Assembly: GCA_001304855.1 (NCBI GenBank)
Contig: BBZN01000007.1
Location: 1-64,000, forward strand
Length of the DNA: 64,000 bases
Source: Clostridia bacterium UC5.1-1D2
Lineage (GTDB): Bacteria; Bacillota; Clostridia; Lachnospirales; Lachnospiraceae
Direction: 5' to 3'
Under the pieces are notes generated by a model. The model was not told where the DNA came from, searched no databases, and saw only the letters and a program-made list of their open reading frames with translations. The first letter of the stretch is position 1. Each line of letters starts with the position of its first letter. Shown piece after piece: positions 50,641 to 60,906 of the stretch. A program made the translations under genes and the position numbers.

Positions 50641-50700
50641 ATTGCCTGAAAAGCATTTTGCTTTGAGGATAAAAACCAAAAGAGAAAGGTGGAAAAAACG

Positions 50701-51853
50701 ATGAATGAGACAATGGTGTATGCAGATGGCTATTCCAGGACGTTTGCCGAGCAGGAGGAGTTCTTTGGATTCCTGAAACAGATGGGCGGAAAGTCCCGGT
50801 GGGAACGGAAACGCTCAAAGGATCTCCGGCTGGTAGCATTTACGGATGGGGATAGCGAGATTGCAAAGAAATTGAGGGACGAGTACGAGCGCGAAGGCTT
50901 AGACCCGGGCATTCTCTCCGATACCATGGAGGGCACCAGCCTGTTACTGAAGGCGAAGGACCGCTATTATCCGGTGAGAAGCTGTGCGATCAAGACAATC
51001 CTGGACCGCGCCGGGATCTCCGGAACGGGATTAAGGCGCCTGGATAAGAATGTCTATGCACGGATTTTAAATGACTGCTTAAAGACGGCCAAGGGGGAAT
51101 CCCTGCTTCGTATTTCGGAAGGGAAGGTTTCTGCCGTGCATGGAGGGGACTGTTATGATTACGCAATTCTCGATATGGAGCAGATTTTCCATCATGTGGT
51201 GGAGTATCTGCAGAAGGAATTTCCGGGTTCTGATTTTATCGGGGGATTCTACGACCATACCAGGGCCTCGGCGCTATGGGAGCTTTCCCGGCAGGACGAG
51301 CTGTTAGGCGCATATTGCGCGAAACTGGAGGACTGCGGTTATGAGCCGGAAGAAATGAAGCCAGCATTAAGAGTTACCACATCCGATGTGGGCGTGGGCG
51401 GAGCCAATCTCTATCCCATGCTTTTATATGGACCGCGCCAGAACGGCATCCCATTGGGAGAACCGATCCGTTTGAACCATGAAGGCGGGGCAACAATGGA
51501 GGTATTTGATAAGCAGCTGGATCTCCTGTTCGGGAAATACCAGGCAGCTTTAAACGGCCTTGCAAGGTTTGCCACCGTCACGGTCAATCATCCGGGCAAC
51601 TGTATGATTGGCGTCATGAAGAAGGTGAAGATTGCCAAAAGTATATCACGGAGGCGGTGAATCTGTTCGAGGCCCAGAACGGCCCGGGAAGTTGCACGGC
51701 CTTGGACATCTACTATGGAATGTCAGAAGTCATGTTTATGATGACCTGCGAGGGGGAACCGGGAGGCCGGATTGCCGATGTGGAAGAAAAGGTTGCCAGG
51801 CGCTGGCCTTGAACTGGAAGGAATTTGACGTTCCGGGAGAAATCAAGTGGTAA
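50701..51853 (+). CDS. Hypothetical mobile-element protein (one frameshift)
   Basis: About 384-residue soluble protein of unknown function; no membrane segment. Recognisable internal features are a long charged N terminus, GGDCYDYAILDMEQIFHHV and a late FARFATVTVNHPGNCMIGVM region. Frame changes near 51640, after which ITEAVNLFEAQ... continues to the stop at 51853. AAAGGTGG is eight bases before the ATG. First gene after the structured leader. I do not recognise the family. Confidence 0.65.
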
Positions 51854-51945
51854 TGGTATAAAACAGAATATCGGTAAGAGCAGGAAGGAAGAGGTAAGGC
51901 CCTCTTCTTTTTTCTTACCTTTGGAAAAGAAGAAGGAGGATCATC

Positions 51946-52986
51946 ATGAGCTTGGATTTAAACTATCAGCCGAGTGTAGTAGTCGATACGTCAGGGCTTA
52001 CAGAGGAACAGTGGCTTGGTTACCGCAGGGGAGGAATCGGAGGAAGTGATGTTGCCGCCATCATGGGGCAGTCACCGTTCTGCACCTGCAGGGATCTATA
52101 TTACGACAAGCGGGGGATTCAGCCGGTTGTCAATGAGGAGGAAGGAAATTGGATAGCAAAATCAGTTGGACACCGCCTGGAAGATTTAGTTGCGGATATA
52201 TTTTCGTACAAAACCGGTCTGAAGGTGTATCCAATCCGTAAAATGTTCTGCCATCCTTTATATCCGTTCATGAGGGCCGACGTGGATTTTTTTATTGAAT
52301 TTCCAGACGGCAGGACCGGAATCCTGGAGTGCAAAACCAGTAATTATCACTGACAGGATAAATGGGCCAATGACAGTGTGCCGCTCAATTATGAATATCA
52401 GACCAGGCATTACATGGCTGTTATGAATGTAGACGTGACATATATCGCATGCCTGTTCGGAAACAATGAAAACGAGTACGTGATTCGCAAGATTGAACGT
52501 GATTATGATACGGAGGAAGCGCTTATCAATGAGGAAGCCTATTTCTGGAATGAGTATGTCATCAAAGGGGTGGAGCCTCCTTATGTGGAGGGCGGGGACC
52601 TTGTACTGGAAAGTATCAGAAAGCACTACGGGCCGGCAGACAAAGACGAGCCGGAGGTGATTCTTTCCGAAGCGGACAAAACTCTGCTGGATCAGTACCT
52701 TGCCCTGAAAGAAGAAAAATCCAGTCTGGATGGCAAATCCCGTGAAATCGAGGCTCGTATGAAGACACTGTATGCGGGGGTCGTGGAAAAGATGGGGGTA
52801 AGCTGTCAAGCGTTATTGAAGGACAGCAAGGTGAGTTACCAGGTTACCTATAACCCGGTTTACCGTACCGGGATCAGTAAGGGGAACTTAGAGAAGCTGA
52901 AAGTCCGACACCCGGACATTTACGATGAATATGTGGAGGTTACGGAAAGCCGTAGGTTCTCCGCGAAACGATGGGAGGCGGCCTGA
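51946..52986 (+). CDS. YqaJ-type viral recombinase/exonuclease (in-frame stop)
   Basis: RecB-fold nuclease of the YqaJ family, about 346 residues. Motifs: GIGGSDVAAIMGQSPF, HRLEDLVADIF, MRADVDFFIEFPDG and ILECKTSNY, containing the catalytic Asp and Glu-x-Lys, then YEYQTRHYMAVMNVD. A TGA codon at 52351-52353 interrupts the same frame directly after KTSNYH; family members continue here, so this is a nonsense change or base error. Such enzymes pair with single-strand annealing proteins in recombination modules, and a candidate partner lies at 58016. Confidence 0.85.
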
Positions 52987-53375
52987 TGATAAAACCGGAT
53001 GATATGGTCTATATCTGCTCACCGCTTTCCGCTCCGACGAAAGAGGAACGTCGGGCCAACATGGAGCAGGCCAGGAACTATATGCAGCTTGCATCCCAGT
53101 ATTATTGCTGCCGGGCTGTGGCTCCCCATGCGTATCTGCCGGAACTGTTGGATGATAGCGTTTTATGGGAGCGGGAACTGGGACTGGCTTTTGGCATGAT
53201 TCTGCTTGAAAAGTGCCAGGCGCTGCTTGTATGCGGGAACCGGATCAGCAAAGGCATGGAAGACGAGATTACAAGGGCAAAGAGACTGGATATCCCCGTA
53301 TATACTCTTTTATCAAATGAAAAGACCACCAGGTTGATCCAGGGGATATCTGCCCGCAAGGAGGCATGGGAGTGA
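52986..53375 (+). CDS. DUF4406 nucleoside deoxyribosyltransferase-like protein
   Basis: 129-residue Rossmann-like protein: MVYICSPLSAPTKEERRANMEQARNY at the start, APHAYLPELLDD, LGLAFGMILLEKCQALLVCG and GMEDEITRAKRLDIPVYTL. These match DUF4406, a relative of nucleoside 2-deoxyribosyltransferases common in phages. The ATG overlaps the YqaJ stop as TGATG. Role in nucleotide metabolism of the element is inferred. Confidence 0.85.
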   Translation: MIKPDDMVYICSPLSAPTKEERRANMEQARNYMQLASQYYCCRAVAPHAYLPELLDDSVLWERELGLAFGMILLEKCQALLVCGNRISKGMEDEITRAKRLDIPVYTLLSNEKTTRLIQGISARKEAWE

Positions 53376-55607
53376 AATGCAGATACGAGAATGAAATCTA
53401 TTCCAACGCGGATAACGGGTATTGTGTTTATCAGTATGTGACAGAGGAATGGGTGCCGGAAGGGGCGAGAAATCAGTTCCACAAAAGGAAAGAAACCGTC
53501 TTTGCAGCGGTAGGGTATTACCTGCCGGATGGAAAGCTACTGGAATACGACTTGATGGGGAACTGGGTGAAAGGGAAACACGGGCTTCAGCTTTTCGTAG
53601 AGTTTTACGAGGAAGTGATTCCGGACACGGAGGAAGGGATCTGTCAGTATTTAAGTTCCGGTACGATTAAAGGAATCGGGCCGAAAACGGCGGAGGCCAT
53701 CGTGGACAAGTTTGGCTCCAAGACTTTTGATGTCTTTGATAAAGAGCCGGAAAAACTCCGTTTAGTCCGCGGAATTACGGATAAAAAGCTGTCCGTCATT
53801 TTGGAATCCTACCAGGCGGAACACTCCAGGCGGGAACTTGCGATGTTTCTGGCCCCGTTTAAGCTGGGAAGCAGGAAAATAGCGGAAATTCAGGAACCTA
53901 CGGAGAACGCGCACTGGAGGTTGTCAAAGAAGAGACCTATTCGCTCTGCGAATTAAAAGGTTTCTCATTTCCGGAGGTCGATCAGATTGCAAGAGCAAAT
54001 CAGGGAGAGCCGGACGATCCGCTCCGGATTAGAGGCTGCCTCTGGTATGTGATGGAGCTGGGCATGAAGGCTGGGAACCTGTATGAGGAAAAGGAGACGT
54101 TTATCCGAAAGGCATATGCGTATTTAAACGAGGGTTTTCACGAAAAAGTGGTAAACCGCCAACAGATCTGCGCGGCCGCAAATCAGTTGGCTGTCAAGAA
54201 AGAACTAATTGTGGACGGTAAAGCTGTTTATAAAAAAGCAGTCTACGAGCAGGAGAAGGAAACGGCGGAGGCCCTGGCGAAACTTCTGATCCGGAAGCCG
54301 GACGAAACGGATATCCGGCCTCTCATACAGGAGGCGGAGGAAGAGCTGGGAATCTGGCTTTCCAAGTGCCAGAGGGAAGCGGTTGTCATGGCGTTCCGTT
54401 ACCGCTTTAGTATTATCACCGGTGGACCTGGAACGGGAAAGACAACCGTGGAAAAGGTGATTCTGTATGTCCACGAGCAGCTCCATGACGGCACAGTGCT
54501 TTTAATGGCACCGACGGGTAAAGCAAGTCGGAGAATGGCCGAAAGTACCGGCTGTGAAGACGCCGGCACCATGCACAGTATGCTGGGGCTTCAGAATGAT
54601 GATGACAGCTATGAACTGATGATGGAGCCTCTGGAGTGTGAGCTATTGATCTCGGACGAGTTTTCCATGGTCGATATGCGGCTGGGCCATAATTTTTTCT
54701 GCCGGATTGACGAGGCCACAAGGCTGATTCTGGTGGGAGATGTGAACCAGCTTCCGTCCGTGGGACCGGGAAATGTATTCCGGGAACTGATCGAGAGCGG
54801 CATTATCCCTACTACGGTATTAAATGTGGTCTTCCGTCAGGGAGAGAACAGCCAGATTGCCTACAATGCGGACCTTATGCAGAAGAACCGGACGGATTTC
54901 CAGGAGGGGACGGATTTTTCATGGTTCCCGCCAATACGGAAGCCGAGGCCAGGACGCTGATTCGGAAGATTTACGCGGAGGAAGTGAAGCAGAATGGAGT
55001 GGAGAATGTGCAGATTCTTACTCCCATGCGTAAAGGGCAGGGAGTGAGCGTCAATGGCATGAATGAGGAGCTTCATGAGATGATGAACCCCGCTGTCCGT
55101 GGCCGGCTGGAAATGAAGGCTGCCGGCCGGACATTCCGCGCGGGCGATAAAGTGATCCAGATACGGAACAAGGACGGCATCAGCAACGGGGACACCGGCT
55201 TTATCAACGCGGTCTATTTAGACGGTGATGGTGTGGAGGTTGCACAGATTGCCTTCGGAAGCCGGACTGTGGAATATGACAGGGAGCAGCTGGAGATGGT
55301 GGAACACGCCTATATCCAGACGGTCCACAAGTCTCAGGGAAGCGAATATCCGGTAGTAATCCTGCCGTGGCTGTCCGTATTTGGCAATATGTTAAGACGG
55401 AATATTCTTTATACAGCCATAACCAGGGCAAAGGTAAAACTCATCATAATAGGCCAGAAATGGGCGGTAGAACGGGCGGTACATAACACGGAGAGCGATA
55501 AGCGCAATACCCGGTTAGGGGAGCGGCTTGTCAGGAAGTATTATGAACTGTTAGACGAGCAGAAGCCGGAAGAAGCGGTTTATGAGCAGATGGCAATTAA
55601 TTTTTAA
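53372..55607 (+). CDS. RecD2-like SF1 DNA helicase (two frameshifts)
   Basis: About 745-residue 5'-3' helicase. N-terminal helix-hairpin-helix units (GTIKGIGPKTAEAIVDKFG), Walker A GGPGTGKTT, Walker B LLISDEFSMVD, LVGDVNQLPSVGPGN, VFRQ, VHKSQGSEYP and ILYTAITRAK. Frame breaks near 53895 and 54920. The start is GTG at 53372, seven bases after AAGGAGG and overlapping the DUF4406 stop as GTGA. Probably serves replication or recombination of the element. Confidence 0.9.
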
Positions 55608-55624
55608 GAGCGAAGGAGAAAATC

Positions 55625-56200
55625 ATGAGAGAGATAAACAGTATTAAGGAGAAAATAAAACAGGAGTTATCCGACACCAAAACAATAATAGAATTTGGTA
55701 CATTTTGTGTGGAATCCGGAGAACTGGTGTTGAGCGATCCTTGCTACGGCCTGGACGTGTGGTGCTTAAAAAAAGTGGACGGTGTAAAAAACGGAACCTG
55801 GAAATTCTATGGTATTCAATCAGATGAGGGTGTCTTTGGAAAACGGATCAGCGCGTTTTACGCGGTTCATGCAGACTCGGAGAATGTCAGTGTGGATTTG
55901 GAAGACATTGATGATTTGGGCGTTGACAGCGGCCAGTTTGGCATCTTCGATTTGGATTTTTACCGTAATGACAGCCAGTTTGCAGATGACTTCGTGCCGG
56001 AAAACGATTTTGCGAGGGGAGAAGCCGGCGGCAAATTTTATGGAGCCTGCTGTGATCTGACACTTTCGGATAAACATGGCGGAGTGTTAAAAGGCGGCGG
56101 CGTTGTCAGCAGCGGGTATGGAGACGGCTGCTATGATGGCTGCCTGTATTTGCAGGAAGATGAGATTGTAGGTGCGTTTGTCAGCTTTATTGAAGATTAA
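55625..56200 (+). CDS. Hypothetical protein, DUF4241-like
   Basis: 191-residue acidic soluble protein. SGELVLSDPCYG, GVDSGQFGIFDLDFYRND and VVSSGYGDGCYDGCLYL resemble the conserved blocks of DUF4241-type proteins found in phages and plasmids; the match is from memory and moderate. Frame intact, GCGAAGGAGA ribosome site. Function unknown. Confidence 0.6.
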   Translation: MREINSIKEKIKQELSDTKTIIEFGTFCVESGELVLSDPCYGLDVWCLKKVDGVKNGTWKFYGIQSDEGVFGKRISAFYAVHADSENVSVDLEDIDDLGVDSGQFGIFDLDFYRNDSQFADDFVPENDFARGEAGGKFYGACCDLTLSDKHGGVLKGGGVVSSGYGDGCYDGCLYLQEDEIVGAFVSFIED

Positions 56201-56251
56201 ACAAACTGGAATTTGGATAAATCAATGATATTTTAAGGAGGAACTTGAAGC

Positions 56252-56697
56252 ATGGATTTAGCAAAAATAGTATCACCGGGAATGTCACGCCGTCTCGACG
56301 CATTATCCCAGGCGGCAGCCGCGTTTGCGGAGTGCTGGTTGACGGTGACACGGATAAGAAGAACGGAGAACTGGGTTCCTCGTTTACTTATAGTGTGAAG
56401 AACCAGGTAATCAGAAGCGCGGCCGAGATTTTGGAGACGGCAGGGTATTCCGTCTGTGTTCCCTATGTTGAGAACCGAAAACCTGGCCGGATCAGGCGGT
56501 GTACCTTGTCGGACTGTAAATGCAGCCAGTGTAAGTATCAGGGAGAGCAGAACGAGCGGGAACGTGTTTTAGATGTGATTGAGCAGGCGCTTGCCATGTC
56601 CGGATATCAGGTGTTAGACGGTAGTGATGATGAGATTATCATACGGAGTGGAAAGCAGCAGATGGATATGGCGGTCCAGATTAAAGAAATAAAATGA
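56252..56697 (+). CDS. Cysteine-rich small protein, paralogue A (one frameshift)
   Basis: About 148 residues. The C-terminal half has VCVPYVENRKPGRIRRCTLSDCKCSQCKY, a tight Cys cluster (C-x4-C-x-C-x2-C) likely to bind zinc, then a helical tail. The N terminus MDLAKIVSPGMSRRLDALSQA lies in another frame, joined near 56330 by one G. AAGGAGG is upstream of 56252. Similar to the 57534 protein over the Cys cluster. Function unknown, possibly nucleic-acid or protein binding. Confidence 0.6.
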
Positions 56698-57500
56698 GGG
56701 ATAACATGAAAGAGGTAAAGATGAACCGGATACAGGAGTTTTACAATACGATAAATTTATTTTCAAAAGGTATCTCGATATGGCATATATTTAAAGATTT
56801 TCTTTTGCTCGCGGCATTACACCTTGCGAACACTGTGAAAACAAGTGAATGGGACACCCGGGAAGAACAGTATCTTTCCCTCCTCCATACTTATCAGGAG
56901 GAGGATCAGAAATTGTTTCCACAGCTTCTTGCCAGCCTTTCATTGGGATTGGAGGAAAATCCGGAACAAGATTTTTTGGAAGAGATCTATATGATTTTGA
57001 GTTTATTTCAGGACCAGCAAGGTCTGAATTTTATGCCGTATGATATGGTGCGGATGATGGCAGAAGCGACTTATGAGGATAGGAGCGGAAAAATTGCTTC
57101 CGGAGGTTACATATTAGCTCATGATTCTGCATGTGGTTCCGGTGCTAAGTTAATCGCGTTTGCCAATGCCGAGCGAAACCATGGTGTAAATACGCAGAAA
57201 GAGGTCCTGTTTGCAGGACAGGACAATGACCGGACGTCGGCGCTTATGTGTTACCTCCAACTTTCTCTGCTGAAGCTGCCGGGCTATGTGATTATTGGCG
57301 ACGCACGTTTAAAACCGGGGCGCCATCCGGATAACGAGGTCTGGTATACACCGGCTTTCTACATGAATGCCCAGTGCTTTGTGGATAAATCAGCCGAAAA
57401 AGAGCAGGATTGTGGACCGGTGACAGATGGTTCAAAGCTGACTTTAAAGCCTCCGGCCGATTGCGTGGAGATAGACCGAAAACTTAGTTTCCATTTATAA
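56694..57500 (+). CDS. Degenerate N6-adenine methyltransferase-like protein
   Basis: 268 residues. ILAHDSACGSGAKLIAFAN matches the SAM-binding motif I of HsdM-type methylases (DPACGSG) and AGQDNDRTSALMCYLQLSLLKL matches the following GxDxxxxxxxLA helix. The catalytic NPPY/F motif expected next is absent; the sequence there reads YVIIGDARLKPGRHPDNEVWY. The protein may bind SAM or DNA without methylating adenine, or act as a regulator. Starts by ATGA overlap with the previous gene. Frame intact. Confidence 0.7.
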   Translation: MRDNMKEVKMNRIQEFYNTINLFSKGISIWHIFKDFLLLAALHLANTVKTSEWDTREEQYLSLLHTYQEEDQKLFPQLLASLSLGLEENPEQDFLEEIYMILSLFQDQQGLNFMPYDMVRMMAEATYEDRSGKIASGGYILAHDSACGSGAKLIAFANAERNHGVNTQKEVLFAGQDNDRTSALMCYLQLSLLKLPGYVIIGDARLKPGRHPDNEVWYTPAFYMNAQCFVDKSAEKEQDCGPVTDGSKLTLKPPADCVEIDRKLSFHL

Positions 57501-57533
57501 AAAGATTTCATAAAGAGGAAAGGAAGGATTATA

Positions 57534-57915
57534 TGCTGAAAAAATCTTCAATTTGTTGGTGGAAAAACTTAATAGGTGGATCATGGATACACGCAGGAAT
57601 GCAGACAGGAAAAGACTAAAGCGTCGTATGAATACGGAGCTTACAGAGGAAATGGGTGTCAGGCGCATGGAGATTTACTCGGCGGCAAAGGAATTTTGCG
57701 AAATGCTGCTGGACCGTGAGCCGGGAATCCCGACAAAAGAACCGTTAAGCATTGAAATTCTGGGACCGTTTATTTATGAGTCCGAAAAGTTTTTCAGAAA
57801 ACGTGGATTTGAGGTCTGTGTTCCCAGGGTGTACCAGAAGAACTATATCAGGAAACGCTGCACTTTAAAGCGTTGTAAGTGCCGGGAGTGCAAATATTCC
57901 GGAAAAAATAAATAG
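57534..57915 (+). CDS. Cysteine-rich small protein, paralogue B (one frameshift)
   Basis: About 127 residues. Basic helical N terminus, ARG-rich at DTRRNADRKRLKRRMN, then AKEFCEML and the shared end VCVPRVYQKNYIRKRCTLKRCKCRECKY, with the same C-x4-C-x-C-x2-C cluster as paralogue A. The true start is probably ATG at 57534, with one A missing from the A-run at about 57540; a TTG at 57553 is the in-frame alternative. Flanks the degenerate methyltransferase gene with paralogue A. Confidence 0.6.
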
Positions 57916-58015
57916 ATTCTTTACAATATATTCAAGAAAAACGGCAGGCGGCGGATATTTACTTGTTAAAGGGATATCCGCCGGCCTTCCGTAATGACGA
58001 GAGGAGCGAAAGCAA

Positions 58016-59211
58016 ATGAATGAACAGACGGGAACCGTCACCATGTATGACACAGTGGAGGAAATCAAGAATTTGAACCGTGTGGAAGGATTTGATCCCA
58101 GGAAGTTTATGAGGACCCTGACAGGGGATGACGGGACGACAAAGCAGTATCTGGACGTTGTATACCGGAAACTGTGGTTCCGGCTTAAAAACCCGGACGG
58201 GAAGATCGTCAAAAAGATTCTGAAACTCACCGACCAGACGGCCATCGTGGAGGCACGGGTTTACCTCCGCAAAGACGACGCGGAGGAGAGCTATATTGCA
58301 AGTGCCCTCGCACAGAAATATTTTGAGAGGGAATCACAGTTTGGCCCAAAGTATGTGGAGCTGGCGGAAACCGCGGCAGTCGGCCGGGCGCTGGCAGACG
58401 CGGGCTATGGTTTGCAGTTTGCCGACCTGGAGGGGGAGATTGACCCGAATGTGGTGGACGCCCCTCTGGGAATCCCGATGGGAGGCGGAAGCGGCCAGAA
58501 TGGCAATCCCAATGGAGGAATGATGGCCGGAGACACAGGAATGCAGGGAACGTATCAGAATCAGGCGCCCCCGCAGGGACAGCGGTGCAGAACCAGTATT
58601 CCAGTCAGCCTACGGCGCAGAGCCAGCAGCCGGTGCAGAACCAGCAACCGGTCCAGAATCAGCAGCCAGTGCAGAATCAGCAACCAGTGCGGAACCAGCA
58701 GCCGGTGCAGAACCGACAGCAGGCCACGGCTCCGAACCAGAGAGCGTCGGCCGGGCAGGCGGCCCAGGGGCAGAATTCCGGTATGCAGGCCAATGCCTCA
58801 GTACCGGCAGGAACGTCCCCGATGGACGGCCAGTTCGGTATGCAGGAGACGGCCAGCATGGCGTATGGTATGCCTCCTGCGTTTGGCGGGGGTATGCCGG
58901 CCCAGGTACCGCCTGCAGCGAACCAGAATACTGCGGCCATGCAGAATCAGGCAGCCGGCCAGCCGGCCCAAAACGTCCCGGTTTTCAAACCGGACATGCC
59001 GATTGAGCAGATCTATGCCCAGATGACGTATCCGGTCGCGGCGGCGGTCGTAATTCCTATCGGATATAACCATGGGAAGACATTAGGCCAGGTGGCGGTT
59101 GAAAAACCGAAGGATTTACAGTGGTATGTCAATGAATATAAGGGGCCGGACAACATTTTACGCGCGGCAGCCAGATATTTGATTGATAAGGCTACAAATC
59201 AGGCAGCTTAA
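58016..59211 (+). CDS. Candidate single-strand annealing protein with Gln-rich linker (one frameshift)
   Basis: About 398 residues in three parts. The N-terminal domain has YLDVVYRKLWFRLKNPDGKIV and LAETAAVGRALADAGYGLQFADLEG; the ETAAVGRALADAGY stretch recalls ERF/Rad52-like annealing proteins. A disordered linker holds five PVQNQQ units (58627-58716). The C-terminal NHGKTLGQVAVEKPKDLQWYV resembles the ExoX-like tail found on phage recombination proteins. Frame break near 58580. Likely the partner of the YqaJ nuclease. Confidence 0.65.
58627..58716 (+). repeat. Five 18-bp direct repeats in coding sequence
   Basis: Five near-identical units of CAGCCGGTGCAGAACCAG encoding QPVQNQ. Length changes would keep the frame, giving a variable linker. 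Confidence 0.85.
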
Positions 59212-59261
59212 TACAGGAGCGGCCCGGCGATATCTGCCGGGCTGCGGAAAGGAGGAGGGGA

Positions 59262-60491
59262 TTGTATCAGACAGATGAAGATTTGCCATTTGGAATTGAT
59301 GATATTGTATTCCTTCTGAATTTGGAAATCCGCCATAAGAACGCGGTAAGCTGGGACTGTGACTGCCCGTTTTGCGGGAAAAAGGGAAAGCTGAATGTAA
59401 ACCTTCAAAAGGGTGTATACCGCTGTAACCGATGTGGGGAAGCCGGCGGCAAGATTGGCTTGTATGCCTCGGTCTATCATCTGGATAACGGGACGGCCTG
59501 TGAGCAGATCAAGGAGTATCTGGGGAAAAACAGCCAGGCTCCCGCTTATCAGGTCTATAAGAAAGAGATTGAGAGCAAAAAGGAAGTTGTCAACGCGAGG
59601 CGCGCTCCCGATCCGATTCTCCATCAGACCTATTCTGAACTTCTTACCATGCTCACGCTGTCGGAGACGCACAAAAAGAAGCTGCTGGAGCGCGGGTTCA
59701 GTGAGGAGGAGATCCGAAAGAACGGGTATAAAAGCACCCCGGTCTTTGGGTTCCGGAGCCTGACAGAACGGCTGATTAAGGCAGGCTGCACTGTGGAAGG
59801 TGTGCCGGGGTTTTATCAGGAGGAAGACGGAACCTGGAGCCTGCGGTTTAAGCGTTCCTGTGCCGGGTTTCTAATCCCTGTCAGAAGCATAGAAGGCTTT
59901 ATTGTGGGTATGCAGATCCGTCTGGACCGCCCTTTCGACCATACGAAATATATCTGGCTGTCCAGTGTCAACGACAATATGGGCGCCGGTTCCGGAAGCC
60001 CGGTCCATTTTGTAGGGAATCCGGAAGATGAGATTGTTTTTATGACGGAAGGGCCGCTGAAAGGGGATCTGTCCCATTTTCTGTCTGGACGCAGCTTTGC
60101 CTGTGTGCCTGGGGTAAACCAGTACGCGAACCTGCCTGATGTTATCCTGAAGTTAAAGCGGAGCGGGGTGAAGCTGATTTATGAGACGTATGATATGGAT
60201 AAGCTGTTAAATACGGCCTGTCAGGCAGATTATGATGAGGCATGTGTATCGTGTGAGTTCCGGAAGGAAAAAGGAAAGCACCAGTGCTTGAAGAAGATAG
60301 AAAAGAGGAAACATATCCAGGGCGGCTGTAAGAAGCTCTATGGCATCTGCAGGGAGCTTCTCGTGGCCTGTAAGCAGTTCGTCTGGGACTTGGACGCGGA
60401 AGGCATGTGGGCCGGTAATCTGAAAGGCGTGGATGACTGGCTGTACGACTTAAAGGGTAAGACGCCGGATCAGGCGGATGAGGACAGGTAG
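59262..60491 (+). CDS. CHC2 zinc-finger primase-like protein
   Basis: 409-residue DnaG-related protein. The N-terminal zinc finger has CDCPFCGKKGKLNVNLQKGV and YRCNRCGEAGG. A helical middle follows, then a toprim-like core with IVFMTEGPLKGDLSHFL and VKLIYETYDMDK. A second Cys cluster (CVSCEFRKEKGKHQC) lies before the end. The start is a TTG at 59262 with GGAGG six bases before. Likely primes or assists replication of the element. Frame intact. Confidence 0.78.
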   Translation: MYQTDEDLPFGIDDIVFLLNLEIRHKNAVSWDCDCPFCGKKGKLNVNLQKGVYRCNRCGEAGGKIGLYASVYHLDNGTACEQIKEYLGKNSQAPAYQVYKKEIESKKEVVNARRAPDPILHQTYSELLTMLTLSETHKKKLLERGFSEEEIRKNGYKSTPVFGFRSLTERLIKAGCTVEGVPGFYQEEDGTWSLRFKRSCAGFLIPVRSIEGFIVGMQIRLDRPFDHTKYIWLSSVNDNMGAGSGSPVHFVGNPEDEIVFMTEGPLKGDLSHFLSGRSFACVPGVNQYANLPDVILKLKRSGVKLIYETYDMDKLLNTACQADYDEACVSCEFRKEKGKHQCLKKIEKRKHIQGGCKKLYGICRELLVACKQFVWDLDAEGMWAGNLKGVDDWLYDLKGKTPDQADEDR

Positions 60492-60521
60492 AACGGAATC
60501 ATTTATTTGGAGGTAAAAGAA

Positions 60522-60758
60522 GTGAAAATAAGCGTTGAAGTTGATGAAGATGAATTGCAGAAAGCAATAATAGATATCTTAGCTAAGGAAAGCGTGAGAA
60601 CCTATTTTAAACGCTATGAGTACAAAGGCGTTGAGAAGGCAGTTAAAGAAGTAGTTTACGGTCAAAAAGAAACTTTGGTATCACGCTGTGTTGATAAGGC
60701 ATCCGCGGAGCTTACACGGAAAGCATTACCGAAGCTGTTGGAAAAGTTAAGCGAATGA
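60522..60758 (+). CDS. Small hypothetical protein
   Basis: 78-residue acidic-basic helical protein. The start is GTG at 60522, with TTGGAGG eight bases upstream; the TTG at 60507 overlaps that site and is rejected. Contains VEVDEDELQKAIIDIL and a helical tail. No known family. A likely terminator follows (60788-60836: GGTACTAAT/ATTAGTGCC stem, then seven T), separating it from parM. Confidence 0.6.
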   Translation: MKISVEVDEDELQKAIIDILAKESVRTYFKRYEYKGVEKAVKEVVYGQKETLVSRCVDKASAELTRKALPKLLEKLSE

Positions 60759-60787
60759 TATAAAGAGTATCTGTAATTGAAACAAGG

Positions 60788-60836
60788 TGGGTGTCCGGTA
60801 CTAATGCAAATTAGTGCCGCAGCGCCCGCTTTTTTT
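60788..60836 (+). terminator. Terminator before parM
   Basis: GGGTG...CGCCC outer and GGTACTAAT/ATTAGTGCC inner stems (one G-U pair) followed by TTTTTTT. Confidence 0.75.
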
Positions 60837-60906
60837 ATGCCAGTTGTTGGGATTTACATAGGCTGTCCGTATATAGTAAGTAGAAAAATCATAAAGGAGT
60901 GAACGT

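Noticed and set aside
52351-52353. TGA recoding (alternative genetic code) in the mobile element
   Set aside because: Only one such codon is seen; other genes of the element use TGA as a normal stop (for example DUF4406 at 53375).
56694-57500. Active restriction-modification methyltransferase
   Set aside because: The SAM motif is present but the catalytic NPPY/F motif is missing and no nuclease or specificity subunit lies nearby.
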